This document shows positions 8,401 to 16,281 of a stretch of DNA of 64,000 nucleotides, piece by piece. A program made the translations under genes and the position numbers. The notes under the pieces were generated by a model. The model saw nothing but the letters and a program-made list of their open reading frames with translations, had not been told where the DNA came from and made no database searches. This DNA comes from Oscillospiraceae bacterium (GTDB taxonomy: Bacteria > Bacillota > Clostridia > Oscillospirales > Acutalibacteraceae): contig SVOB01000001.1 in assembly GCA_015066565.1 (NCBI GenBank), forward strand, positions 124,001 through 188,000, given 5' to 3'. Position 1 is the first letter of the stretch; each line of letters begins with the position of its first letter.

Positions 8401-9495
8401 ATGGCCGAAAGAATTTTGATTGTAAGTAATGTAACTGCCGGACTTGCAAGTTTCCGAAGTGAATTAATCAAAAAACTGACCGAAGAATACGAGGTTATTA
8501 TTTTTGCGTCAGATAACGGACGTAAGGATTTGCTTGAGGAACTCGGAGCAAAGGTTATTGTTACGGACTTTGACCGACACGGAACCAACCCGTTAAAGGA
8601 AATGAAGCTCGTTTCTTTTTATAAGAAGCAAATTAAGAGCCTTAAACCGAAAATAGTTCTTACATATACAATTAAGCCTAATATTTACGCGGGTATGGCT
8701 GCCGCAAGTCTCGGCGTTCCTTATGTTGCTAATATCACCGGACTCGGTCCTGCTGTTGAAAACGGCGGACTTATCCGTAAAATTACTTTACCTCTTTACC
8801 ATTACGGATTGAGGAAAGCACAGAAGGTTTTCTTTCAGAATCAGTCGAATCTCGACTTTATGATTAAAAACAGGGTTGTTAAGAATGGAAGCTACGATTT
8901 GCTGCCCGGGTCGGGAGTAAACCTTGAAAAATACAGCCCGTTGCCTTACCCGAAAAATGAAACTGTTGATTTTGTTTTCATTTCCCGTGTTGTCAGGGAA
9001 AAGGGGATTGAACAGTATCTTGACGCTGCTAAGGTAATAAAAAGCGAATTTCCTAATACTGTTTTTCATATTTGCGGTGACAGTGACGATGCTTATAAGA
9101 GTGTTCTTGAAGAGCTAAACTCAAACGGAATGATAGTTTATCACGGAAGAATTAACGATATTTCAGGTATGCACAGAATTAGCTGTTGCACAGTTCATCC
9201 TTCTTTTTATCCCGAGGGTATGAGCAATGTTCTTCTTGAAAGCTGCGCTTGCGCAAGACCTATTATTACAACTGACCGTCCGGGGTGCGGTGAAGTTGTT
9301 GATGACGGAGTAAACGGTTTTGTTGTTAAACAGAGAGACAGCGAAGACCTAATCCGTAAAATAAGAAAATTTCTTTCGCTTTCAGTTGAAGAAAGAGAAA
9401 AAATGGGAATAAACGGCAGAAAAAAGGTTGAGAAAGAATTTGACCGTAAAATAGTAATTGAAAAGTATTTAGGAGAGATAAATCGTGGATTATAA
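8401..9495 (+). CDS. GT4-family glycosyltransferase
   Basis: GT-B retaining glycosyltransferase adding a sugar from a nucleotide donor to the lipid-linked glycan on the cytoplasmic face. 364 residues. The N-terminal acceptor domain begins ERILIVSNVTAG. The donor domain has DFVFISRVVREKGIEQYLDA and the EX7E-type motif EGMSNVLLESCACARPIITT. The ATG at 8401 is chosen because GAGGAA precedes it; a GTG at 8386 overlaps the previous stop and lacks a site. It is the only clear classical glycosyltransferase in the operon. Sugar specificity is unknown. Confidence 0.93.
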   Translation: MAERILIVSNVTAGLASFRSELIKKLTEEYEVIIFASDNGRKDLLEELGAKVIVTDFDRHGTNPLKEMKLVSFYKKQIKSLKPKIVLTYTIKPNIYAGMAAASLGVPYVANITGLGPAVENGGLIRKITLPLYHYGLRKAQKVFFQNQSNLDFMIKNRVVKNGSYDLLPGSGVNLEKYSPLPYPKNETVDFVFISRVVREKGIEQYLDAAKVIKSEFPNTVFHICGDSDDAYKSVLEELNSNGMIVYHGRINDISGMHRISCCTVHPSFYPEGMSNVLLESCACARPIITTDRPGCGEVVDDGVNGFVVKQRDSEDLIRKIRKFLSLSVEEREKMGINGRKKVEKEFDRKIVIEKYLGEINRGL

Positions 9496-10378
9496 GAAAA
9501 TTCTTAAAACAAAAAGTTCAAGAGCGGCAGTTCTTAATTTACTGCGATTTGTTCCCGATGTTACTATGTTGAAGCTTCAGTATAAAATAAAGCTCGGACG
9601 CGCTTTAAACTATGATAATCCGCAAAGATTTTCCGAAAAGCTTCAATGGTATAAGGTCAATTACAGAAATCCTATTATGCACGAATGTGTCGATAAATAC
9701 AAGGTTCGCGATTTTATTAAATCAAAAGGACTTGAATCAACTCTCGTTAAGCTTTACGCTCGTTATAATTCTATTGAAGAGGTTGAATGGGATAAATTGC
9801 CCGACAGCTTTGTAATTAAAACAACTAACGGAGGCGGCGGTCTTAATGTTGTTGTCTGTCACGACAAGAACACTCTTGATATTAACGAGCTTAATGAAAA
9901 GCTACAGTGTAAAGCCAAAAAATCAAGATACGGCGGTCGCGAGTGGGCTTACTACGGTCTTGAACCCGGTATTATAGTTGAAGAATTGCTTGTGAACAGC
10001 GAAAATCCCGCTGCGGGAGTAAACGATTATAAAATTTTCTGTTATAACGGACACGCGAAATATATAATTGTTGATACCGACAGATATATAGGTCACAAGC
10101 GTAATTTTTATGACAGGGAATGGAATAATCTTCATGTTCTGAGCGATTGTCCGGCCTGTGATAGAGAAATTGAAAAACCATCTAATCTTGATGAAATGCT
10201 TTCTGTTGCAGAAAAGCTTTCCGAAGGCTTTCCGTATGTTAGAGTTGACCTGTATAACAATGACGGGAAAATTTATTTCGGCGAACTGACTTTTTACCCT
10301 TGGAGCGGGTACGTTCAGTATTCTCCCGATGAATGGGACTTTAAATTCGGCGAGGATTTTGTCTTGGAAAAGTTTTAA
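9485..10378 (+). CDS. TupA-like ATP-grasp protein
   Basis: Resembles the TupA-like ATP-grasp family, named after a protein needed for teichuronopeptide synthesis in an alkaliphilic Bacillus. 297 residues. Family signatures: ENPQRF-like YDNPQRFSEKLQWYK near residue 40, the ATP-binding stretch FVIKTTNGGGG, VNDYKIFCYNGHAKYI, and a C-terminal GKIYFGELTFYPWSG. The GTG start at 9485 overlaps the GT4 gene by 11 bases and has AGGAG upstream. It probably ligates or transfers an aminoacyl or peptide unit onto the glycan, but the family is biochemically poorly known. Confidence 0.88.
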   Translation: MDYKKILKTKSSRAAVLNLLRFVPDVTMLKLQYKIKLGRALNYDNPQRFSEKLQWYKVNYRNPIMHECVDKYKVRDFIKSKGLESTLVKLYARYNSIEEVEWDKLPDSFVIKTTNGGGGLNVVVCHDKNTLDINELNEKLQCKAKKSRYGGREWAYYGLEPGIIVEELLVNSENPAAGVNDYKIFCYNGHAKYIIVDTDRYIGHKRNFYDREWNNLHVLSDCPACDREIEKPSNLDEMLSVAEKLSEGFPYVRVDLYNNDGKIYFGELTFYPWSGYVQYSPDEWDFKFGEDFVLEKF

Positions 10379-10399
10379 CTGTTTTTTTAGGTAATTAAT

Positions 10400-11590
10400 A
10401 TGTCAAAGCGGAAAACAATTATTTTCAGGGATATAAGAATTCAGGACTGGCTTTTAATTGTCGGTCTTATTCTTGCGCCTATGACAGCTTTCAGAATAGC
10501 AAAAATCGGTCCTGCTGAGGCTCTTTGTGCAGCATGGACTCTGTTTTATTTTCCGAGAAAAAAGATTACAAGAAATGCAATTCTTTCGTTTTTTATCGTA
10601 TTCTTAAGCTCAATGCTTTTAGGTACGGTTTGGGGATATATTGTAGTTCCGTCAGAGGTAGTTTTAGGGCATTGGTTTACTTGGATTTATCTCGCCTATA
10701 TTTCGCTTGCCATGTATGAGGGACTCCGAAACAATCAGCTTGAATACAATGAGAATATGTTTGAGCTGTTTTCAAGGGGCGCGGCAATCTGGTATCTGTT
10801 TTTGTATTTATACAGCCTTTTTATAAGCAAAACTTTCCTTGGCGCTCCGTTATGGTTTTACGGTTACCGTTTTACCGGCGGCGCTACAAATCCTCATCAG
10901 ATTGCGTTGCTTATGTGCGGACTGACATTTTATTTCCTCAGAAATGTTTTTAAAGGAAAGAAAATGATAATAAATGCGTTTTTCGCTTCGGTTTGCCTTT
11001 ACCTTGAACTCCAGACGGACGCTTCTACGGGGCTTGCGTCGCTTAGCCTTTCGGCTTTCGTTTTGGTATTAATTCTTGTAGGTCATATTTTCAAGGGAAA
11101 ACGTGTCAGAAATGTTGTATATTTCCTTGAAGGGCTTATTATTCTTGCCGTTGTAATTATCGGTTACCGTTATATATATAATTTACTGTTTGATTGGATA
11201 ATGAGCGACAGTAACGGCATCGGAAGAATTAATCTTATGCATCAGATAACTAATTCGTTCAAAAAGGGCCCGATATTTGGGCTCGGACCCGGTGTTCACG
11301 CATTTGACCTTATGGGTAATGCTAAGGAATATCACAGTACTTATCTTGAAATCCTTGCTTCCTCGGGTATAGTCGGGATGACGGCGTTTATTATTCTTAC
11401 AGTCCGTTCCTTTAAAAAGATGAGAATCGACGATTTGTTTTTACCGATACTTGTTGCTATTTATGTATACGGTTTAGGCGGATATGCTTTAAGACGTTTG
11501 ATTTATTGGGGATTCTTTGTATTCATTTTTGTTATCAGCGAACAGATGAATGAAAGGATTAACGGTGACGACTATGAAAAAGTACTATAA
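10400..11590 (+). CDS. O-antigen ligase/Wzy-like polymerase, copy 1
   Basis: Integral membrane protein of 396 residues with about ten hydrophobic segments and the large outer loop typical of Wzy/WaaL/TuaE proteins. The C-terminal signature region is GPIFGLGPGVHAF followed by YHSTYLEILASSGIVGM. Such proteins polymerise or ligate lipid-linked glycan repeats outside the membrane. It is a clear paralog of the protein at 12607: both start WLLIVGL-LAPMT-FRI and share APLW, GATNPHQ/GGTNPHQ and the C-terminal YGLGG motif. AGGTAA precedes the ATG. The acyltransferase start lies inside its 3' end. Confidence 0.88.
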   Translation: MSKRKTIIFRDIRIQDWLLIVGLILAPMTAFRIAKIGPAEALCAAWTLFYFPRKKITRNAILSFFIVFLSSMLLGTVWGYIVVPSEVVLGHWFTWIYLAYISLAMYEGLRNNQLEYNENMFELFSRGAAIWYLFLYLYSLFISKTFLGAPLWFYGYRFTGGATNPHQIALLMCGLTFYFLRNVFKGKKMIINAFFASVCLYLELQTDASTGLASLSLSAFVLVLILVGHIFKGKRVRNVVYFLEGLIILAVVIIGYRYIYNLLFDWIMSDSNGIGRINLMHQITNSFKKGPIFGLGPGVHAFDLMGNAKEYHSTYLEILASSGIVGMTAFIILTVRSFKKMRIDDLFLPILVAIYVYGLGGYALRRLIYWGFFVFIFVISEQMNERINGDDYEKVL

Positions 11591-12578
11591 ACAGATTGAT
11601 GTTTTACGCGGCATAGCCATTACCCTTGTGCTTTTCGGCCATTCAATTATTGTTTTTCCGATTGACCTTAACGCTATCGGCTGGTGTAATTTTTTACATA
11701 CGTTGGTCAGCTCGGTTCATATGCCGCTTTTTTTCCTGATTTCCGGTTTCTGTTACAGCTTTAAAAATCCAAAGGATTTTTATATCAAAAAAATTAAAAG
11801 AATTTTTGTTCCTTATTCTGTGTTTTTGATTTCGGGCTTCGCGGTCGGAATAATATTTCCGTCGTTGGTGAATGATTCACAGGGGTTAAATGGGCTTTTA
11901 AATTCTTTGCTGTACGGAACGAATTACTGGTTTCTGTATACGCTTTTCCTTATTTTTCTTATTTTCCCGTTGATAGAAAAAGCGATGGTAAATAAGGCTA
12001 TGCAAGCTGTTGTTTTATCCGTCCTCTTTGTTTTAAGCCTGTTTAATTTTTGGCCTGAATTACTCAGCATAAATAAGGTGGTTTGGTATATTTCTTTTTT
12101 TGCGACCGGTTATTTTATCAAGCAAAATCTTGAAAGCGTTAAAGCGGTTGTAAATAAGCTTTTTTCAAAAAAGGTCGCAGGCTTTGTTTGTTCGGTTGTT
12201 TTATCAGGATTGTGGATTGCGCTCGTATTCGTTGATTGGAAATATTTTGCCGAGCTTAATTATATTCTTATTTCAACAGTGAAAATAGCAGAGGCTTTTC
12301 TTGGTATGGCGGCTATTTCTTTAATTGTTAATCTAACGGTTAATTATAGAAGCTCGGACGCATTTGTCAGCTTAGGTAAGTATTCGCTGCAATTATATTT
12401 GCTTGACGGATATATGCTTGTTATTTCAAGAACATTGCTTATTAAAGTTCTCGGAATTACCAATCCCGTTATTATAATTACAGGTATTTTTATTTTTACT
12501 CTTGTACCGTCTTATTTATTGATAAGATTTATTGTTGACAGATTTAAAGTTTTCAGATTCCTGTTCGGAATTGTTTAA
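11574..12578 (+). CDS. Acyltransferase-3 family membrane protein
   Basis: Multi-spanning O-acyltransferase (OafA/NolX type), likely acetylating the surface glycan. 334 residues with about ten membrane spans. The family's N-terminal motif QIDVLRGIAITLVLFGHS supplies the conserved Arg and the likely catalytic His; LISGFCY follows. The ATG at 11574 was chosen because the conserved domain begins right after it; one at 11550 lies deeper in the upstream gene. It overlaps the first Wzy-like gene by 17 bases and lies between the two Wzy-like paralogs. Confidence 0.9.
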   Translation: MKKYYKQIDVLRGIAITLVLFGHSIIVFPIDLNAIGWCNFLHTLVSSVHMPLFFLISGFCYSFKNPKDFYIKKIKRIFVPYSVFLISGFAVGIIFPSLVNDSQGLNGLLNSLLYGTNYWFLYTLFLIFLIFPLIEKAMVNKAMQAVVLSVLFVLSLFNFWPELLSINKVVWYISFFATGYFIKQNLESVKAVVNKLFSKKVAGFVCSVVLSGLWIALVFVDWKYFAELNYILISTVKIAEAFLGMAAISLIVNLTVNYRSSDAFVSLGKYSLQLYLLDGYMLVISRTLLIKVLGITNPVIIITGIFIFTLVPSYLLIRFIVDRFKVFRFLFGIV

Positions 12579-12606
12579 TCATAGTTTTTTTTGAAGTGAC
12601 AAAGGA

Positions 12607-13812
12607 ATGAATGTTAAGTTTGATTCAATCAGAATAAAAGCATTTGACTGGCTTTTAATAGTCGGCCTTTGTCTTGCGCCTATGACAGGCTTTCGTATTT
12701 GGAAAGTAGGACCGGGTGAGATTTTATGTCTTATATGGGGATTAAAATATCTTTTTACCCGACGAATTGTAAAAAGTGATGTTTTTAGATTCTTTTCTCT
12801 ATTCATTTTTTTTGTTTTAATCGGCACCCTTGTCGGCTTTGCAGTTGCGCCTAATGAATTAAGGCTGGCCGATCTGTTTACATGGTTATATCTCGCTGTT
12901 TTTTCGAGCGCTCTGTATGATGGACTTAAAACAAAAAGCTTAGAGTATAACGAGAAATTACTTTTTGTTTTTGCAAGGTTTGCAACGTTATGGTATCTTT
13001 TCCTCTATGTTTTCAGCCTCACGGTAAGAAGAACGTTTTTCGGCGCTCCTCTTTGGTATTCCGGCGCAAGGTTTTCCGGCGGCGGAACAAATCCCCATCA
13101 GGTTGCTTTGCTGCTTTGCGGATTGATATTTGTATTTGTTTGTAAAATGCTTAAAAGGCAGTCGTTTATCAAATGCTTTATCTATCTTTCCGTTTGTTTG
13201 TTCTTGCTGTACCAGACCGCTTCTTCAACAGGCTATTTAGCTGTTGCAATATCGTTTGTTTGGGTTTCGTATTTTCTTCTTTTAAATTCGTTTCCCAACC
13301 ATAAAAAACTGGCTGTCGTTATATTCACCCTTTTACTTGTTTTAATTGCAGTTGTTGGCTTTCCTAAGTTTTATGAAATGTTTATGAGCTGGGTTTCAAA
13401 AGACTCTAACGGCTTGGGCAGAATTGACATCTTTGCTTCATATCCTGATACATTTGTTAAAAGTCCTTTGTTCGGCTTAGGGCCGGGAGCTCACGGTATT
13501 AACGGTTATATTGAATTCCATAACACTTATCTTGAAGTTCTTTCGCACGGCGGTCTGTTTGCAGGTGTTGTTTTTCTCATTTATTCAATAAGGATATATA
13601 AAAAGACGTTGATGAGTGATTGGAAAATGTCTCCTATCCTTGTAGTTATGTACGCCTACGGCTTAGGCGGATTTGCTATGAGAAGAATTGTTTACTGGTG
13701 CTTTGTGATATTTGTTACGGTAATTGCCGAACAGATGAATTCTAAGATGTCGAGAACAAAAAACGGAATTATAACAGGCGAACAAATAATTGAAAGAGAG
13801 AATGTAAAATGA
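12607..13812 (+). CDS. O-antigen ligase/Wzy-like polymerase, copy 2
   Basis: 401 residues with about ten membrane spans. Same architecture as the gene at 10400, with FGLGPGAHG and EFHNTYLEVLSHGGLFAG in the signature region. The two probably arose by tandem duplication around the acyltransferase but have diverged along their length, so both may be functional, for instance one as polymerase and one as ligase. GGA directly abuts the first ATG, with a weaker GAAGTG further up. The stop overlaps the licD start (ATGA). Confidence 0.88.
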   Translation: MNVKFDSIRIKAFDWLLIVGLCLAPMTGFRIWKVGPGEILCLIWGLKYLFTRRIVKSDVFRFFSLFIFFVLIGTLVGFAVAPNELRLADLFTWLYLAVFSSALYDGLKTKSLEYNEKLLFVFARFATLWYLFLYVFSLTVRRTFFGAPLWYSGARFSGGGTNPHQVALLLCGLIFVFVCKMLKRQSFIKCFIYLSVCLFLLYQTASSTGYLAVAISFVWVSYFLLLNSFPNHKKLAVVIFTLLLVLIAVVGFPKFYEMFMSWVSKDSNGLGRIDIFASYPDTFVKSPLFGLGPGAHGINGYIEFHNTYLEVLSHGGLFAGVVFLIYSIRIYKKTLMSDWKMSPILVVMYAYGLGGFAMRRIVYWCFVIFVTVIAEQMNSKMSRTKNGIITGEQIIERENVK

Positions 13813-14678
13813 ACTCAGAAGAATTTTTAAAGCAAGCGCTTTCGTCAGAGGCTTGTCCTCCTGATTTTGAAAAGGATTATGAATATTTCAGGAAATATCA
13901 GAACCTTTCGCTTAATTCCTTAAGGGAATTTCATCGGGTCTGTGAAAAAAATAATATTAATTACCACGTTACGTACGGTTCATTAATTGGTATTATCCGC
14001 GACGGCGGTCAGATTCCGTGGGATTATGATGTGGATGTGTTCGTTCCCGTTTCCGATAAGGATAAGCTTATCGAAGCTTTAAAAAAGGATTTATCTGACG
14101 ATTTTTACGCTATGAGCCCCGAGTTTGATGAGAATTGCAGACATTATATTCTCAGAATCTGTCCAAAGGGTAACGATTCGGCTGCGATTCATGTTGATGT
14201 TTTCTATTTCTGCGGAGCGCCGGAGGATGAGAGGGAACGAAAAAAACTTACAGATGCCTTCAAACTTTGCGCAAAAATCAGATATTCAAAATTTGTAAAT
14301 GTCAGACTTGAATCAGAGGGCAATGCAAAGCGTTTTATCAAGTATTCGGTTGCTAAACTCGGTTCGATGTTTTTTAGCGGAAAATCAAATGACAGAAAGT
14401 ATCAGAGCCTGTTGTATAAATATCCTATGAATGAAAGCAACCACGTTGTTACGCCTGACATTTATTCGGGCGAATTCGATTTGAAATATGATATTCTTAT
14501 AAACACAGAGCTTAAAAAGGTTAATGGCGATGAATTCAGAATTCCTACAGCTTATGAACAGTTTTTGAGCGAATATTACGGCGACTATATGAATTATCCG
14601 CCTGTTGAAAAAAACATTAATCAGGTTTTGCACGCTTGTAAACGCTTCAGATATTTTGAACAGAATAATAGCAAATAA
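13809..14678 (+). CDS. licD: LicD-family phosphocholine transferase
   Basis: Transfers phosphocholine from CDP-choline to a sugar of a surface glycan. 289 residues with the LicD nucleotidyltransferase signature: TYGSLIGIIRDGG, PWDYDVDVFVP with the metal-binding Asp pair near residues 75-79, IHVDVFY, and the C-terminal EYYGDYMNYPP. It overlaps the second Wzy-like gene by 4 bases. Together with the LicC/LicA genes and the BCCT transporter downstream it completes a lic-type pathway. The acceptor sugar is not known. Confidence 0.93.
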   Translation: MNSEEFLKQALSSEACPPDFEKDYEYFRKYQNLSLNSLREFHRVCEKNNINYHVTYGSLIGIIRDGGQIPWDYDVDVFVPVSDKDKLIEALKKDLSDDFYAMSPEFDENCRHYILRICPKGNDSAAIHVDVFYFCGAPEDERERKKLTDAFKLCAKIRYSKFVNVRLESEGNAKRFIKYSVAKLGSMFFSGKSNDRKYQSLLYKYPMNESNHVVTPDIYSGEFDLKYDILINTELKKVNGDEFRIPTAYEQFLSEYYGDYMNYPPVEKNINQVLHACKRFRYFEQNNSK

Positions 14679-14687
14679 AGGCGAAAT

Positions 14688-16217
14688 ATGGATAACACAA
14701 TCGGTAAAAAGGTTTTTCGGGGAACGATAATTGTTATAATTATCGGTATACTTGCTAAACTTGCGGCATTTCTTTCGGAAACAATACTTGCGGCTTATCT
14801 TGGAACTAATTATAAAAGCGACGCTTATTATATGGTTTCGAGTATACAGCAGGTTGTTTATCCGATGCTAAGCGTCGGTATATGGAAGGTTTTTTTGCCG
14901 CTGTATAAAGAAAAAATTACTCATAACCTTAAAGATGACGCATTTAAACTAACTAACAAGGTAATCACTTTTTTCTCGTTAGTTTCCATAGCGGTAGTAG
15001 CTGTAATTATGATATTTACGGCTCCCGTTGTATCTATTGTTGCGCCGGGTTTTGAAGGGGAGACGAGGGAGCTTTGCATAAGTCTTGTTCGTATTTCGGC
15101 TCCGATGTATATTTTTATTACAGCTTCGGCTGTCTATGCGTCTGTTCTTCAGTGCCACGATAAATTCCTCGGCAGTCAGATAAGAGAGGTCGCTTCGCAT
15201 ATTCCGACTATACTTGCCGCGATATTCTGTTACAGAAGATTCGGTATGAATGCTATGGCGACAGCGCTTGTAATCGGCGGCGCAGTAAGGCTTGTTATTG
15301 AGCTTCCGTTTGTTGACTGGGGATATAAGTACAGACCGGATTTGAAGCTTCGCAATAAGGATTTTGTAATCGTTCTTAAACGTCTTCCGTCTGCCTTGAT
15401 ATCTGAAGGCGTTACACAGTTAAACACTTTAATAGACAGGGCTATGGCCTCAACCTTGCCTGAGGGCACAATTTCGGGACTTAACTACGGACACAGACTG
15501 ATGAATGTATTCAGCGGTTTGCTCTCTACGGCAATCGCTACGGCTTTGTATCCTCAGATGATTGAACTTATAGCTCTCAAAAAAGAAAAAGAATTGAGCA
15601 AGCTGATGGTAAAAATCATTAATATCTTTTGTGTCTTAATGATTCCCGTTACACTGGCGTGCGTTCTTTTCAGAGTTGAGATTGTTTCTGCAGCTTTTGA
15701 ACGGGGTTCCTTTGACGAAAACAGCACCGCGCTGACGTCGAGCGTTTTTGCTCTTTACAGCCTTGGGATTCTTTTTATCGCCTGCAACACAATTATCACT
15801 AATCTTTTCTACGGATACGGCAATACAAAAACACCTATGTATATAAGTATTGCAAATCTGATAATTAATGTTATTCTTAATTTCATACTTATAAAAGTTT
15901 GGGGAGTTAACGGGCTCGCGCTTGCAACCTCGCTTTCGGCAATTATTACTTTCTTCGTACGAATAATTGCGGCCGGAAAATATGTAACACTTGATAAAAA
16001 AAGTATAATAATAAACGTTGTCAAGGTAACGGTTGCTTCTGTAATTGCCTGTATAATACCGCGAGCCGTATTCTGGTTTATAAATATGAATAAGTTTATT
16101 GTGCTTGCCGTTTCGGCAGCAGTAGGGGGGCTTACATATTTAATACTTTTAAAGGTCTTGAAAGTATCGGAATTAAGTGATATAATCAATTTATTAAAAA
16201 AGAAAGTTTCTAAGTAA
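14688..16217 (+). CDS. MurJ/MviN-type lipid flippase
   Basis: MOP-superfamily flippase that moves undecaprenyl-linked glycans across the membrane. 509 residues with about 14 hydrophobic spans. Features typical of MurJ-like proteins include ETILAAYLGT in helix 1, LNYGHRLMNVFSGLLSTAIATALYPQM in the middle, AFERGSFDENST, and FYGYGNTKTPM. It sits where a Wzx normally sits in a glycan operon, so it probably flips this polymer's repeat unit rather than lipid II; a dedicated cell-wall MurJ would then be encoded elsewhere. Confidence 0.9.
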   Translation: MDNTIGKKVFRGTIIVIIIGILAKLAAFLSETILAAYLGTNYKSDAYYMVSSIQQVVYPMLSVGIWKVFLPLYKEKITHNLKDDAFKLTNKVITFFSLVSIAVVAVIMIFTAPVVSIVAPGFEGETRELCISLVRISAPMYIFITASAVYASVLQCHDKFLGSQIREVASHIPTILAAIFCYRRFGMNAMATALVIGGAVRLVIELPFVDWGYKYRPDLKLRNKDFVIVLKRLPSALISEGVTQLNTLIDRAMASTLPEGTISGLNYGHRLMNVFSGLLSTAIATALYPQMIELIALKKEKELSKLMVKIINIFCVLMIPVTLACVLFRVEIVSAAFERGSFDENSTALTSSVFALYSLGILFIACNTIITNLFYGYGNTKTPMYISIANLIINVILNFILIKVWGVNGLALATSLSAIITFFVRIIAAGKYVTLDKKSIIINVVKVTVASVIACIIPRAVFWFINMNKFIVLAVSAAVGGLTYLILLKVLKVSELSDIINLLKKKVSK

Positions 16218-16249
16218 TAAAACATGGTGGCGAAAGTCACCAAGTTTTA
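16218..16249 (+). other. Stable RNA hairpin with GAAA tetraloop
   Basis: TAAAAC, one mismatched A, TGGTGGC, loop GAAA, GTCACCA, A, GTTTTA. It lies between the flippase stop and the licC-licA fusion. No T run follows, so it is not a standard terminator; it may stabilise or process the transcript or cause partial termination. An 11-base direct repeat (ATGTTCACGAA) at 16257 and 16282 follows it. Confidence 0.6.
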
Positions 16250-16281
16250 TGTAGCAATGTTCACGAAAAGGAAAGTTCAAT

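Noticed and set aside
15809..16243. 144-codon minus-strand frame over the end of the flippase
   Set aside because: Shadow of a membrane protein gene; no start signals and no similarity.
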